NCBI GenBank assembly: GCA_017460885.1 | Contig: JAFUAB010000002.1 | Coordinates: 1-64,000 of the forward strand | Source of the DNA: Lachnospiraceae bacterium | GTDB taxonomy: Bacteria; Bacillota; Clostridia; Lachnospirales; Lachnospiraceae | Direction of reading: 5' to 3' | DNA length: 64,000 nucleotides | Shown here: positions 35,854 through 45,142 of the stretch, piece after piece | How positions within the stretch are numbered: the stretch's first letter is position 1 | How the letters are laid out: each line of letters starts with the position of its first letter | Notes under the pieces: generated by a model | The model's database searches: none | Told to the model about the DNA's origin: nothing | The model's input: the letters and a program-made list of their open reading frames with translations, nothing else | Program-made: the position numbers and the translations under genes

Positions 35854-36354
35854 TCAGCCGGTTATTCCGAGCCAGGCACCGAAGCCGAGAGTACAGATCA
35901 GTCCGACTATGATCCCGGCAAGTGCAACTCCGCAGATCACCGCTATGATGCTGTCCTTGAATTTCATATCCAGGATCGAAGCAGCCAGAGTACCTGTCCA
36001 TGCACCCGTGCCCGGAAGAGGGATCCCGACAAAAAGCATGAGCGCCACAAAAAGTCCGCGCCCTGCCTTGGCCTGCAGCTTCTCGCCTCCCTTGTGTCCC
36101 TTTTCCAGACAAAACCTGAAAAATCTGCCGATCACCGGTTTATCGGCGCCCCATTCAAGAACCTTTCTGGCAAAGAAAAAGATGATCGGAACGGGGATCA
36201 TATTTCCAACGGCGATCAGGATATATCCGAGAAGAAGATTAAACTCGGGATTAGCGGCCTTGAAGCCATATGCAAAAGGGATAGCTCCCCTGAGTTCGAT
36301 AAGAGGTACCATGGAAATAAAAAATACCGTGATATACTGTTGGATCGTAGACAT
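35854..36354 (-). CDS. COG2426 small membrane protein (putative small multidrug export family)
   Basis: A 166-residue protein with four or five membrane helices. ELRGAIPFAYG near residue 20 and GIPLPGTGAWTGTLAA near 115 are the two signature re-entrant-like loops of the family, which is named for multidrug export but poorly characterised. AGAAGGAATAAT precedes ATG 36354. It lies 38 bp downstream of hisC on the minus strand. Confidence 0.82.
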   Translation of the reverse strand: MSTIQQYITVFFISMVPLIELRGAIPFAYGFKAANPEFNLLLGYILIAVGNMIPVPIIFFFARKVLEWGADKPVIGRFFRFCLEKGHKGGEKLQAKAGRGLFVALMLFVGIPLPGTGAWTGTLAASILDMKFKDSIIAVICGVALAGIIVGLICTLGFGAWLGITG

Positions 36355-36392
36355 ATTATTCCTTCTTTCTTGCTTTGTGATGTGTTTTGACG

Positions 36393-37451
36393 TTATTTCG
36401 TGATATCGGACAGTGCGGAGTACAGTTTTTCCATTTCCTCGGGGGTTCCGACGGTAATCCTGAGATAATTGTCTATCCTGTCCTGTGCAAAATACCTGAC
36501 AAAGATATTTCGTGCTCTCAGGGCCTCGAATATTTCCTTTGCCGGCAGTCTGTCGTGTGTGACAAAGAGAAAGTTCGCCGCGCTTTCCGGACAACTGAAA
36601 CCAAAGCTCTTAAGTCTGTCTGCCGCAGCGTTCCTTGTGTTGATGATACGCAGGACCGTTTCACTGAAATATTCCCCGTCTGACAATGAGGCAGCACCTG
36701 TTCGCTGAACATCCTGACTCATTGTATATGAGTTGAACGAAAACTTTACATCCTTTAGACAGGAGATCAGCTCAGGCTGTCCGAAAGCCATTCCGATACG
36801 CGCCCCCGCCATCGACCGGGATTTGGAAAATGTCTGCACGATAAGCAGGTTATCGTATTTATTTACAAAAGGAAGCATGGAACTTCCGCCGAAATCTATG
36901 TATGCCTCGTCCACGATAACCACAGACTCCGGATTAGAGCGGATTATGGTTTCGATGGAGGCTGTATCGAGGGCGATTGAGGTGGGGGCGTTGGGATTCG
37001 CAATGACGATGCCGCCGTTTGGGATACAAAAGCGCTCCGGATCGATGCGGAAGTCGTCATTCAGCGGAATGAGACTGTAGGGGATCCGGAAAAGCTCGCA
37101 CCATACCCTGTAGAAGGAATATGTGATATCCGGGAACAGAACGGGCTTACCGGAATCAAAGAATGTCTGAAATGCCATAGCCAGCACGTCGTCGCTTCCC
37201 ACACCGACAAAAATCCTGTCCGGATCAACATCATAATAGTCTGCGAGCGCATTCGTCAGCAGACCCGAATCCGGATCCGGGTATTTACGCAGGATCTCAT
37301 AACCGTCAGCAATATCCCTTAGGGCTTCTGCCACTGCAGGAGCCGGAGGATATGGGTTCTCATTGGTATTCAGTTTGACAACATCGGTGTTTTTGGGCTG
37401 CTCTCCCGGTGTATAGGGAGTTACACGCCTGACATTTTCTTTCCAGCTCAT
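36393..37451 (-). CDS. hisC: Histidinol-phosphate aminotransferase
   Basis: A 352-residue PLP enzyme of histidine synthesis. LNTNENPYPPAPAV is the N-terminal substrate loop. IANPNAPTS and VDEAYIDFGG carry the Asn, Asp and Tyr that hold the cofactor. TFSKSRSMAGARIGMA contains the Schiff-base Lys. TAGGAGACTG precedes ATG 37451. hisA is 17 kb away on the other strand, so the his genes are scattered. Confidence 0.92.
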   Translation of the reverse strand: MSWKENVRRVTPYTPGEQPKNTDVVKLNTNENPYPPAPAVAEALRDIADGYEILRKYPDPDSGLLTNALADYYDVDPDRIFVGVGSDDVLAMAFQTFFDSGKPVLFPDITYSFYRVWCELFRIPYSLIPLNDDFRIDPERFCIPNGGIVIANPNAPTSIALDTASIETIIRSNPESVVIVDEAYIDFGGSSMLPFVNKYDNLLIVQTFSKSRSMAGARIGMAFGQPELISCLKDVKFSFNSYTMSQDVQRTGAASLSDGEYFSETVLRIINTRNAAADRLKSFGFSCPESAANFLFVTHDRLPAKEIFEALRARNIFVRYFAQDRIDNYLRITVGTPEEMEKLYSALSDITK

Positions 37452-37468
37452 TTATCACAGTCTCCTAA

Positions 37469-37495
37469 GGAAAGACTGATTAAATCAGTCGTTCC
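37469..37495. repeat. Palindrome overlapping a stop codon between GT2 and hisC
   Basis: GGAAAGACTGAT and ATCAGTCGTTCC pair with one mismatch around TAA. The palindrome contains the TGA of the minus-strand glycosyltransferase (37485-37487) and belongs to the CAGGGAAACGCTGATT repeat group. Confidence 0.65.
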
Positions 37496-38516
37496 CTGAT
37501 TGTATCTCAACGGGTTCCATGGCCCTGGCGCGATACCCTGCAGCCATTTCGTCCATTCCGAGGGCGTCATAAACCCGGGCAAGTCCATTCAAAGGGACAT
37601 CGCTTCCTGCGTGTATACTGAGGATCGGAGCGGTTTCGTGTGCAGCGTTATAGTACCAGATCGCCGCATTGTCATAATCCTCTTTGTTCAGATAATAGTG
37701 TCCGAGCTCGGTGCATATCTCTGAATTGTTTTCTGTGGCGGCGACCTTGAGACAATAGTCAAACATCCGCAGATAGTCGCCACATATTCTGTAATATCTG
37801 GTCAGGAGAGTACATATCTCCAGGATCTCGTCCTGTGTACGTTCCGGATCGTTTGCGGCAGAGACCAGATACGGCGCAAATCGCTCGAGAGAATCCTGGT
37901 CTTCACAGAGATAAAGCTCCCTGTCCAGAAACCTCTGCAACCGGGAACTGAGAGATTTTCCGTCTTCGATCATCCTTGCAAATACACCCAGATCCCTGCC
38001 TGTATGGAGCGAGGTGGGCCTATGGGTGATCACGATATCGGTATCGATCACCTTCATGTCCAGATCCAGAGTCTCGTGGATCGGATCCATAAACCTGATC
38101 GGCCGGATCCTCTTAAATAGCTTTGGACGAAGCTCTTTGTCAAAATTATATACGGTTCCGTTGTCCAGCTGATTGCCGTAATACATCTGCACAACATCCA
38201 CGGAATCGTCCAGACAGGCCTTGAGAGCCAGGAATCGCTCATAATTCTCGCCCTCCAGGATCTCATCCGCATCGGCGGTATATATATATTCGCAAGACGC
38301 AAAGGAAAGCGCGTAGTTACGGGCAGCGGAAAAATCGCCGGTCCATTCGTGATCGTATACGCTGTCGGTATATCTTCCGGCTATTTCCTTTGTATTATCC
38401 GTTGAACCGGTGTCTATGATGATCAGTTCATCCCAGATGCCGCGGAGCGAATCCAGGCACCTGGCAAGTATGTCACTTTCGTTCTTGACTATCATGCATA
38501 CGGAAATCGTGATCAT
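37485..38516 (-). CDS. Family 2 glycosyltransferase with C-terminal TPR-like helices
   Basis: About 343 residues. The N-terminal GT-A domain has ISVCMIVKNESDILARCLDS, DELIIIDTGSTDNT and the DXD-like TADADEIL. The remaining helical part (about 200-340) contains TPR-like repeats (EICTELGHYYLNKEDYDNAA and following), as in the SunS/Glycosyltransferase-with-TPR group that acts on peptides or surface proteins. ATG 38516 is chosen over GTG 38528 because GGAGG sits between them at proper distance. First gene of the minus-strand run. Confidence 0.87.
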   Translation of the reverse strand: MITISVCMIVKNESDILARCLDSLRGIWDELIIIDTGSTDNTKEIAGRYTDSVYDHEWTGDFSAARNYALSFASCEYIYTADADEILEGENYERFLALKACLDDSVDVVQMYYGNQLDNGTVYNFDKELRPKLFKRIRPIRFMDPIHETLDLDMKVIDTDIVITHRPTSLHTGRDLGVFARMIEDGKSLSSRLQRFLDRELYLCEDQDSLERFAPYLVSAANDPERTQDEILEICTLLTRYYRICGDYLRMFDYCLKVAATENNSEICTELGHYYLNKEDYDNAAIWYYNAAHETAPILSIHAGSDVPLNGLARVYDALGMDEMAAGYRARAMEPVEIQSGND

Positions 38517-38591
38517 CCCGTCCTCCACTAGAAAAAACTATTAATGCATAACAAACATATAGATTTTACTATATAAAGCAAAATTTGGCTA

Positions 38592-38620
38592 TAGACAGCC
38601 GGACGATATTGTGCTATTCT
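38592..38620 (+). promoter_or_regulatory. Probable promoter of the giant surface-protein gene
   Basis: TAGACA (38592-38597), a 17-bp spacer and TATTCT (38615-38620) lie 80 bp upstream of the start codon, in the divergent intergenic region. Confidence 0.45.
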
Positions 38621-38699
38621 AATCCCACCTGTTGTAAAAAAGAGGTATGTGTGCGGATACATTTGTACTGCATGTCTATTTTTTACGGGAGGTTTTTTT

Positions 38700-41600
38700 A
38701 TGTCTAAATTTCTATCGGGAGCAGGAGCCCGTAAGTTTGTTCTTGCTCTTTCGCTGGGCCTAGTGCTCAATGCAACGTTTGTCTATGCTTATCCTTTTGT
38801 GGCATATGCGGATTCTACTGATGTGACAACGGAATCGGGAGAGCCCGGCACGGATTCCGGGTATACTGCAACGGAGCCGGGAGAGCCCGGCACGGATTCC
38901 GGGGATACGACAACAGAATCGGGAGAACCCGGCTCGGATTCCGGAGATACGACAACGGAGCCGGGAGAGCCCGGCACGGATCCCGGAGATACGACAACGG
39001 AACCGGGAGAGCCCGGAGCGGATTCCGGGGATACGACAACGGAGCCGGGAGAGCCCGGTACGGATCCCGGAGATACGACAACGGAGCCGGGAGAGCCCGG
39101 TACGGATCCCGGAGATACGACAACGGAGCCGGGAGAACCCGGCACGGATCCCGGGGATACTGCAACGGAACCGGGAGAGCCCGGCACGGATTCCGGGGAT
39201 ACGACAACGGAACCGGGAGAGCCCGGCACGGATTCCGGGTATACTGCAACGGAGCCGGGAGAGCCCGGCACGGATTCCGGGGATACGACAACGGAGCCGG
39301 GAGAGCCCGGCACGGATCCCGGGGATACGACAACGGAGCCGGGAGAACCCGGTACGGATTCCGGGGATACGACAACGGAATCGGGAGAACCGACAACCGA
39401 TCCCGGAGATCCGTCAACAGAACCCGGAGAACCGATACCTGATCCGGAATATGATTCGAAATCCATAACAATCTCACATATACACAGCGGAAACAGTATT
39501 GAGGGCGGCGGCTGCTACATCATCGGGGTTCTCCATGTTCATGACGGAGACGGCGAAAACGGCGGCGCATGTTATGAAACTCCGGTTTATCATGTACATG
39601 ATGGATCCTGTAATGATGAATGTGAGATCACAGTGACGACCCGGACGGCCGGGGCCGGTATAGAACTGTGTCTGAACGCCGATCATTTTGAATTCACCAA
39701 TATCGGAAAGATCGAGGCTGTGATCCATCATTCATCCTGCGGCCTGGAGGATGAAACAGTAACCTTTAACAGGGTATGCTATAAATGTTATTCCGATGAC
39801 CATAACCAGCGCACATTTGAGAACTATGTCAGGGAACAGCTGGAGCTGGGGTATACACATGAAACCTGTGTTTGCGGAATGACGGAAGAAACTGTTATCG
39901 GATATGAACTGTCCTGTGAAAAGGAAGATGGTCATATTGACAGTTATGAGCTTGGATGCGGACTTGAGGAGCGAGATTATGGTACCGTAATACTTACCAA
40001 TACCTCATACGGATGGACAGGCGGAGAGGTAATACTGGCAGGGACTGTTGATGATCCGATGAACGTGATCACGGGCGGAGGATACGGAGGACTGACTTAC
40101 TATAATGAAGCCGGAGAGGAAATAGGATCTGCGGATGAGGGCATCAGCGTCTCGGCCAACGGGATATATTCCGTAAAAATCTCTCTTGATCCCGCAGTAT
40201 TTGGAACATCTGAGGCTGAGGTGTTCATTGATGTTTCCAATATAGATACCACAGCGCCGCAAATAAGGGGGATCGAATATGATACGTCCGATGTGTGGTC
40301 ATTGAGCAATGAGATCACGGTTGAGGCTTTGGATATTCAGCCCGACGGGAGCCCGGGATCAGGTCTTGCGGACGAACCGTATTCCTTTGATGGGGGCGTC
40401 ACCTGGCAGGCTTCAAATACATATACAGTATCCTCATCAGGCACTTACGAAATATGCGTAATGGACGGGTGCGGCAATATCAGCAGACAGCAGATCGAGA
40501 TTGTAAATGTCGATGATAAAGGTCCGGAGATTACCTGGTGGACATCAAATGACGAATGGTACGAAGAGGATGGCCCGAGGAGTATTACGATCGGTGCGGC
40601 CGACGGCGGTATAGGATTGTCGGTCAATGCGTATTCGTATGACGGAGGCGAGACGTGGACGAACAGCAATACGATCACCGTCGATGAACCCGGGGATATC
40701 ACGGTACTGGTCCGTGACAGTCTCGGCAATATTACGGAAATAGTGATACATAACGAATATACCGAGAAGCCCGAGGATCCCGAGCAGGGAAATGAGACCG
40801 GTGAAGGAGGAGAAAGCGGAGGCACGGGAGGAACCTCCGGAGAAGGCGGAGAAAGCGGAGGCACGGGCGGAACCTCCGGAGAAAGCGGAGATAACGGAGG
40901 CACGGGCGGAACCTCCGGAGAAAGCGGAGATAACGGAGGAACGGGCGGAATCTCCGGTGGAAGCGGAGAGGCCGGAGGAACACCGGGGGGATCCGGCGAT
41001 CCGGGAAGCGGAAGCGAAGATCCGGGAAGCGGAACAGACGACCCCGGAAGCGGAAGCGAAGATCCCGGAAGCGGAAGCGAAGATCCCGGAAGCGGAAGCG
41101 ACGATCCGGGAAGCGGGACGGACGACTCCGGAAGCGGAACAGATGATCCGGGAAGCGTAACAGACGATCCCGGAAGCGGAACAGACGGACCGGGAGAGGG
41201 AGAAGACGGGAACCTGCAGGAAGAAACAGGCGATACAGAAGGTACAGACGGCGATACTGCCGGGGATGGAAATAAGACGAAAACCGGTAGAAAGGGAGGA
41301 TCATCGTCCTCGTCCGGATCGAACGGAGATTCAGGTTCGGGCAGTGATACAGTCAATATAGAAGACAACGGGCAGGGACAGGATAATGCCGGCGGCAATA
41401 CAGAAAGTACGATAACAGTTACGGAACCGGTGATAGTTCCCGTTACGACGATCACCGAGCCGCGAGGAGATGACAGCCTGATCGTGGCTAAGTTAAATGA
41501 CGAGGAGATGGCAGATGATCCCGGATCGATCAAAAAGAAAAAAACTAACAGAAAGTCATCCCTTTCCACAGGAAAACAATCCGGGGCTGATGATGAGGAC

Positions 41601-42206
41601 CTGTATGAAAGCGACGGGAGAGAGGGTTCCGGATATGATGAAGATCCGGGAGCATATTATTACCGGTACGGGGATAATGACAGCAGAATCATGAATGAGG
41701 TGACTTCGGAGGCACCCACAGTCGAAAGCTATTCTGCGGATATTTCCTCCGTGACTGCTTCCGATCGTGTGGACATGGATTATGCCGCCTCGGATAATAA
41801 GCAGATCGCGATATCTGAACAGGAAAATGAGGAAAGTGCAAAGAGCGTTCCCTTTTACAGGACCAAAGCCTTTAAGGTAACCGCGTCGGTCGGCGGAGGG
41901 ACACTGGGAGCAGCGATCCCGCTGGCTGTTTTTGTGATGATGTATTCGGGAGTCCTGGTATTCAGCTATGACAGCACAAAATACAGATTCATGGGAGTAA
42001 AAATGATACACAGGTCGGAGAGAGGCCGTTACATACGATTGAATCCCGAGTTTACCGAAAGGTCATATTCAAGCAAATATAAGCTTGTTTTCGGCGGGAT
42101 ATACACAAGGATGCATAAGGATGAACTGCTGCATATCAATGCCGACAACGACTGGCTGACGGTACCCGTTCAGAAGCGAAGTTATGTTTCACTCAGGCGA
42201 AGATGA
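38700..42206 (+). CDS. Very large repeat-rich, membrane-anchored surface protein
   Basis: A 1168-residue protein. Residues 1-37 are a signal peptide (cut likely after VAYA). Residues 42-251 hold 15 copies of a 14-residue Thr/Glu/Pro/Gly/Asp unit. About 265-425 is a Cys- and His-rich region with HVHDG and CYETPVYHVHDG motifs found in other Lachnospiraceae surface proteins. About 500-690 has two Ig-like modules marked by YSFDGGVTW and YSYDGGETW. About 700-840 is Gly/Ser/Asp-rich stalk. A membrane helix (about 1065-1090) and an 80-residue basic tail follow. ATG 38700 follows GGGAGG; an upstream GTG frame is ignored. It probably acts as an adhesin or cell-surface sensor. There is no LPXTG. Confidence 0.8.
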   Translation: MSKFLSGAGARKFVLALSLGLVLNATFVYAYPFVAYADSTDVTTESGEPGTDSGYTATEPGEPGTDSGDTTTESGEPGSDSGDTTTEPGEPGTDPGDTTTEPGEPGADSGDTTTEPGEPGTDPGDTTTEPGEPGTDPGDTTTEPGEPGTDPGDTATEPGEPGTDSGDTTTEPGEPGTDSGYTATEPGEPGTDSGDTTTEPGEPGTDPGDTTTEPGEPGTDSGDTTTESGEPTTDPGDPSTEPGEPIPDPEYDSKSITISHIHSGNSIEGGGCYIIGVLHVHDGDGENGGACYETPVYHVHDGSCNDECEITVTTRTAGAGIELCLNADHFEFTNIGKIEAVIHHSSCGLEDETVTFNRVCYKCYSDDHNQRTFENYVREQLELGYTHETCVCGMTEETVIGYELSCEKEDGHIDSYELGCGLEERDYGTVILTNTSYGWTGGEVILAGTVDDPMNVITGGGYGGLTYYNEAGEEIGSADEGISVSANGIYSVKISLDPAVFGTSEAEVFIDVSNIDTTAPQIRGIEYDTSDVWSLSNEITVEALDIQPDGSPGSGLADEPYSFDGGVTWQASNTYTVSSSGTYEICVMDGCGNISRQQIEIVNVDDKGPEITWWTSNDEWYEEDGPRSITIGAADGGIGLSVNAYSYDGGETWTNSNTITVDEPGDITVLVRDSLGNITEIVIHNEYTEKPEDPEQGNETGEGGESGGTGGTSGEGGESGGTGGTSGESGDNGGTGGTSGESGDNGGTGGISGGSGEAGGTPGGSGDPGSGSEDPGSGTDDPGSGSEDPGSGSEDPGSGSDDPGSGTDDSGSGTDDPGSVTDDPGSGTDGPGEGEDGNLQEETGDTEGTDGDTAGDGNKTKTGRKGGSSSSSGSNGDSGSGSDTVNIEDNGQGQDNAGGNTESTITVTEPVIVPVTTITEPRGDDSLIVAKLNDEEMADDPGSIKKKKTNRKSSLSTGKQSGADDEDLYESDGREGSGYDEDPGAYYYRYGDNDSRIMNEVTSEAPTVESYSADISSVTASDRVDMDYAASDNKQIAISEQENEESAKSVPFYRTKAFKVTASVGGGTLGAAIPLAVFVMMYSGVLVFSYDSTKYRFMGVKMIHRSERGRYIRLNPEFTERSYSSKYKLVFGGIYTRMHKDELLHINADNDWLTVPVQKRSYVSLRRR
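38823..39452 (+). repeat. 15 tandem copies of a 42-bp coding repeat
   Basis: Each 42-bp unit encodes a variant of TTTEPGEPGTDPGD. Copies differ mainly by P/S at two positions and D/Y at the last, and copies 6, 7 and 8 are identical in protein. Such arrays expand and contract by slippage. The first and last units are the most diverged. Confidence 0.92.
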
Positions 42207-42274
42207 ACAGGATTTAAAGAAGATGAACAGGATTTTAAATTGATTAATTTTTCTTAAAGTATCGGATGGTGCGG

Positions 42275-42303
42275 TTGAGAAAAGGATAATGCTGTGATAA
42301 AAT
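42275..42303 (+). promoter_or_regulatory. Strong promoter of the helical protein gene
   Basis: TTGAGA (42275-42280), a 17-bp spacer and TAAAAT (42298-42303) lie 65 bp before the start codon. Both boxes match consensus at five of six positions. Confidence 0.6.
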
Positions 42304-42367
42304 AAATTCCTGAGCAGAAGCCGAATGAACGGCTGACGATAAGTCATACATAACAGGAGGGTTTATC

Positions 42368-42943
42368 ATGACAATATCTGAGTATTTCACGAATATCGTT
42401 AATACTGTTTTTGGTACAGGCAAGCAGGTCGGAGACGTAATTTCCGAGAAGACCAGGGAGGCTCGCGATTATGCCAAGGACGCTACCGAGATAGCAGGAC
42501 TGAAGAAGCAGATCTCATCCAACAAGCGTACGCTCAAGGACAGCTACGCTGCACTCGGAGAGTTTTATTACAGCAAATACAAGGATGATCCCGCTGCCGA
42601 GGTTGTAGAGAATATCAAATCAATTGAGAGTCTTGAACAGGCTATCAAGGATCTCGAGGACAAGATCACAGAGATAAAAGATGCCCAGACCGAGCTTAAG
42701 GCAGCCAGGGAAGCAGCTAAGGAAGCCGCAAAGCAGGCAGCTGAGGAAGCAAAAGCCGCAACAGACGGCGCTGTTGATGATGAGCTTGCCAAAGTAAAGG
42801 AAGCAGCCGGGGAAACCGCAGAGGATATCAAGGATGCGGCAGCTGATGTTAAGGAAGAGATCAAGGATGCGGCAGCCGACGCTAAGGAAGAGATCAAGGA
42901 TGCGGTATCGGATGCTGCAGATGAGATAGTTAACAAGGACTGA
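42368..42943 (+). CDS. Alanine/lysine-rich helical (LEA-like) protein
   Basis: A 191-residue protein, almost entirely helical, with no signal peptide or membrane segment. Residues 35-115 form a coiled-coil-like region (ISSNKRTLKDSYAALGEFYYSKY is conserved-looking). From about 118 on it is Ala/Lys/Glu-rich, with an 11-residue repeat of the type KDAAADVKEEI occurring two to three times. Such 11-mers recall LEA and stress-related proteins. It has its own strong promoter, ribosome site AGGAGGG and terminator, so it is likely abundant. Function not recognised. Confidence 0.75.
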   Translation: MTISEYFTNIVNTVFGTGKQVGDVISEKTREARDYAKDATEIAGLKKQISSNKRTLKDSYAALGEFYYSKYKDDPAAEVVENIKSIESLEQAIKDLEDKITEIKDAQTELKAAREAAKEAAKQAAEEAKAATDGAVDDELAKVKEAAGETAEDIKDAAADVKEEIKDAAADAKEEIKDAVSDAADEIVNKD

Positions 42944-42953
42944 TCGATGTTTA

Positions 42954-42996
42954 AGGAGCTGTAGAGGAATAACATGGTCATTTCACTACAGTTCCT
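42954..42996. repeat. AGGAACTGTAG-type palindrome
   Basis: Left arm AGGAGCTGTAGAGGAAT and right arm ATTTCACTACAGTTCCT are complementary at 15 of 17 positions. A related, weaker element is at 60573-60615, and a fragment (AAGGAACTGTTGC) lies near 3183. It directly follows the helical protein gene. Confidence 0.65.
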
Positions 42997-43008
42997 GAAC
43001 CTTTAGGG

Positions 43009-43046
43009 AGCCGGTGCGGAGATTCCGCTCCGGCTTCTTGATTGTT
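43009..43046 (+). terminator. Terminator of the helical protein gene
   Basis: A 12-bp G/C-rich stem with one mismatch (43009-43020 with 43024-43035, loop GAT) is followed by TCTTGATTGTTTT. Confidence 0.7.
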
Positions 43047-43111
43047 TTGAACATATGATAACAGATTTACTTGATTCGTTTGCCTTCGTGGTGTATTATC
43101 TTTCGGAGATT

Positions 43112-43213
43112 TATAGTAAACGAATTAAGTAATTGCACTTTGCCGAGCCATAACTGCCATAAATTCAAGCATTATGGCTCGCCATACGGCAATTACTAAA
43201 TCCGTTGACTATA
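43112..43213. mobile_element. MITE-like element, copy 2 (upstream of typA)
   Basis: A 102-bp element that is nearly the exact reverse complement of copy 1 at 24401-24501, with the same TATAGT/ACTATA ends. The right end extends into the 18-bp palindrome TTGACTATATATAGTCAA. It ends 29 bp before the typA start. Confidence 0.75.
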
Positions 43214-43242
43214 TATAGTCAAAGACGGCGTGGAGGAATAAG

Positions 43243-45075
43243 ATGAAACAGACCAGAAACGATATAAGAAACGTTGCGATAATCGCCCATGTAGATCACG
43301 GCAAGACTACCCTGGTAGATGAACTGCTTAAGCAGAGCGGCGTTTTCAGAGCCAATCAGGAAGTTACCGAGCGTGTTATGGACTCGGGAGACATCGAGCG
43401 TGAAAGGGGTATAACGATCCTTTCCAAAAATACGGCTGTGACATATAAGGATACAAAGATCAATATAGTCGACACTCCGGGACATGCCGACTTCGGCGGT
43501 GAGGTTGAGCGTGTTCTCAAGATGGTCAACGGTGTTATCCTGGTGGTTGACGCTTTTGAGGGACCGATGCCTCAGACGAAATTCGTTCTTAAAAAGGCTC
43601 TTGAGCTTGATCTTTCCGTGATAGTCTGCATCAATAAGATCGACCGGCCGGAGGCAAGACCGGAGGAGGTAGAGGAGGAGGTTCTCGAACTCTTTATGGA
43701 TCTGGATGCCAATGATAAGCAGCTGGATTCGCCTTTTGTATATGCTTCCGCAAAGAACGGCTCGGCGACCACGAATCTGACTGTCAAAAACAAGGATATG
43801 ACCCCGCTTTTTGAGACTATTCTTGAGCATATACCTGCTCCCGAGGGTGATCCGGATGCCGGTACGCAGGTTCTGATCAGTACAATAGATTATAACGAAT
43901 ATGTGGGAAGGATCGGAGTAGGAAAGGTCGATAACGGATCGGTCAGGGTGAATCAGGAGGTTGTTATCGTCAATCACCACGATCCCAGCGTCCAGAAGAA
44001 GGTAAAGATCAGCAAGCTTTATGAATTTGACGGATTGAGCAAGGTTGAGGTCAGGGAGGCCGGGATAGGCTCCATAGTAGCCATTTCGGGTATCAGTGAT
44101 ATCAGTATAGGAGATACGCTCTGCTCACCCGATAATCCTGTACCGATCCCGTTTCAGAAGATATCCGAGCCCACGATTTCCATGGATTTTATAGTTAACG
44201 ATTCTCCTCTTGCGGGTCAGGAGGGCAAGTATGTCACATCCAGACATATCAGGGACAGACTTATGAGAGAGCTCAATACAGATGTATCCCTGAGAGTGGA
44301 GGAGACCGATACTACCGAGGCATATAAGGTTTCCGGACGCGGCGAGCTTCACCTGTCGGTTCTCATCGAGAATATGCGCAGGGAGGGATATGAATTTGCG
44401 GTCAGCAAAGCCGAAGTCATTTATAAAAATGATGAGGACGGCAAGCTCTTAGAGCCCATGGAGGATGTATATGTGGATGTACCCGATGAGTACTCGGGGG
44501 TAGTTATAGAAAAACTGAGCATACGTAAGGCCGAACTGAGGGCGATGAACCCGATAGCCGGAGGGTATACCAGGCTTGAATTCAGTATGCCTTCGCGCGG
44601 ACTTATAGGTTATCGCGGAGATTTCATGACCGATACCAAGGGTAACGGCATAATGAATACGCAGTTCGCGGGGTATGCACCGTTTAAGGGAGAGATATCC
44701 TTCCGTAAGCAGGGAAGCCTGATCGCGTTTGAAGCGGGTGAGGCTATCACATACGGTCTGTTCAATGCTCAGGAGAGGGGAACGCTATTCATCGGCCCCG
44801 GAGAAAAGGTATATCCGGGGATGGTCGTAGGCCAGTCCGGCAAACCCGAGGATATAGAGGTTAATGTATGCAAGACCAAGCATCTGACCAACACACGAAG
44901 CTCAAGCGCCGATGAGGCTCTCAGACTTACCCCCAAGAAGATCATGAGTCTGGAGCAGTGCCTCGACTTTATAGATACTGACGAGCTGCTTGAGGTTACT
45001 CCGGAAAATCTGCGTATACGCAAGAAGATACTTGACTCCACATTGCGCAAGCGCGCCTCTTTTGCTAAAAAATAG
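43243..45075 (+). CDS. typA: Ribosome-associated GTPase TypA/BipA
   Basis: A 610-residue translational GTPase that helps ribosome assembly and stress adaptation. G1 is [15 protein letters not shown] (about 14-28), G2 is [11 protein letters not shown]3 is DTPGHADF, G4 is [12 protein letters not shown] and G5 is YASAKNG. The C-terminal part has [18 protein letters not shown], specific to TypA. GTGGAGG precedes ATG 43243. Confidence 0.96.
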   Translation: MKQTRNDIRNVAIIAHVDHGKTTLVDELLKQSGVFRANQEVTERVMDSGDIERERGITILSKNTAVTYKDTKINIVDTPGHADFGGEVERVLKMVNGVILVVDAFEGPMPQTKFVLKKALELDLSVIVCINKIDRPEARPEEVEEEVLELFMDLDANDKQLDSPFVYASAKNGSATTNLTVKNKDMTPLFETILEHIPAPEGDPDAGTQVLISTIDYNEYVGRIGVGKVDNGSVRVNQEVVIVNHHDPSVQKKVKISKLYEFDGLSKVEVREAGIGSIVAISGISDISIGDTLCSPDNPVPIPFQKISEPTISMDFIVNDSPLAGQEGKYVTSRHIRDRLMRELNTDVSLRVEETDTTEAYKVSGRGELHLSVLIENMRREGYEFAVSKAEVIYKNDEDGKLLEPMEDVYVDVPDEYSGVVIEKLSIRKAELRAMNPIAGGYTRLEFSMPSRGLIGYRGDFMTDTKGNGIMNTQFAGYAPFKGEISFRKQGSLIAFEAGEAITYGLFNAQERGTLFIGPGEKVYPGMVVGQSGKPEDIEVNVCKTKHLTNTRSSSADEALRLTPKKIMSLEQCLDFIDTDELLEVTPENLRIRKKILDSTLRKRASFAKK

Positions 45076-45142
45076 ACCTTATCGCAAAAATATGATATGA
45101 TTAATTATCTTTGGGTTTATACTCATACAATACAGGTGAGTT

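Noticed and set aside
35849-36112. N-terminal extension of the methyltransferase
   Set aside because: It is the antisense-frame shadow of the COG2426 gene on the same strand; homology begins at MSDTSYNRF.
38823-39452. CRISPR-like regular array
   Set aside because: Units are contiguous, in frame and without unique spacers, so this is a coding tandem repeat.
38789-39477. Two long minus-strand open frames across the 42-bp repeat array
   Set aside because: They are open only because the repeat lacks stops in those frames; no ribosome site, signal or family resemblance, and the plus frame has a signal peptide and sensible domains.
40445-41569. Pro/Ser-rich minus-strand frame of 374 codons
   Set aside because: It is the antisense of the Gly/Ser/Asp-rich stalk and has no independent support.
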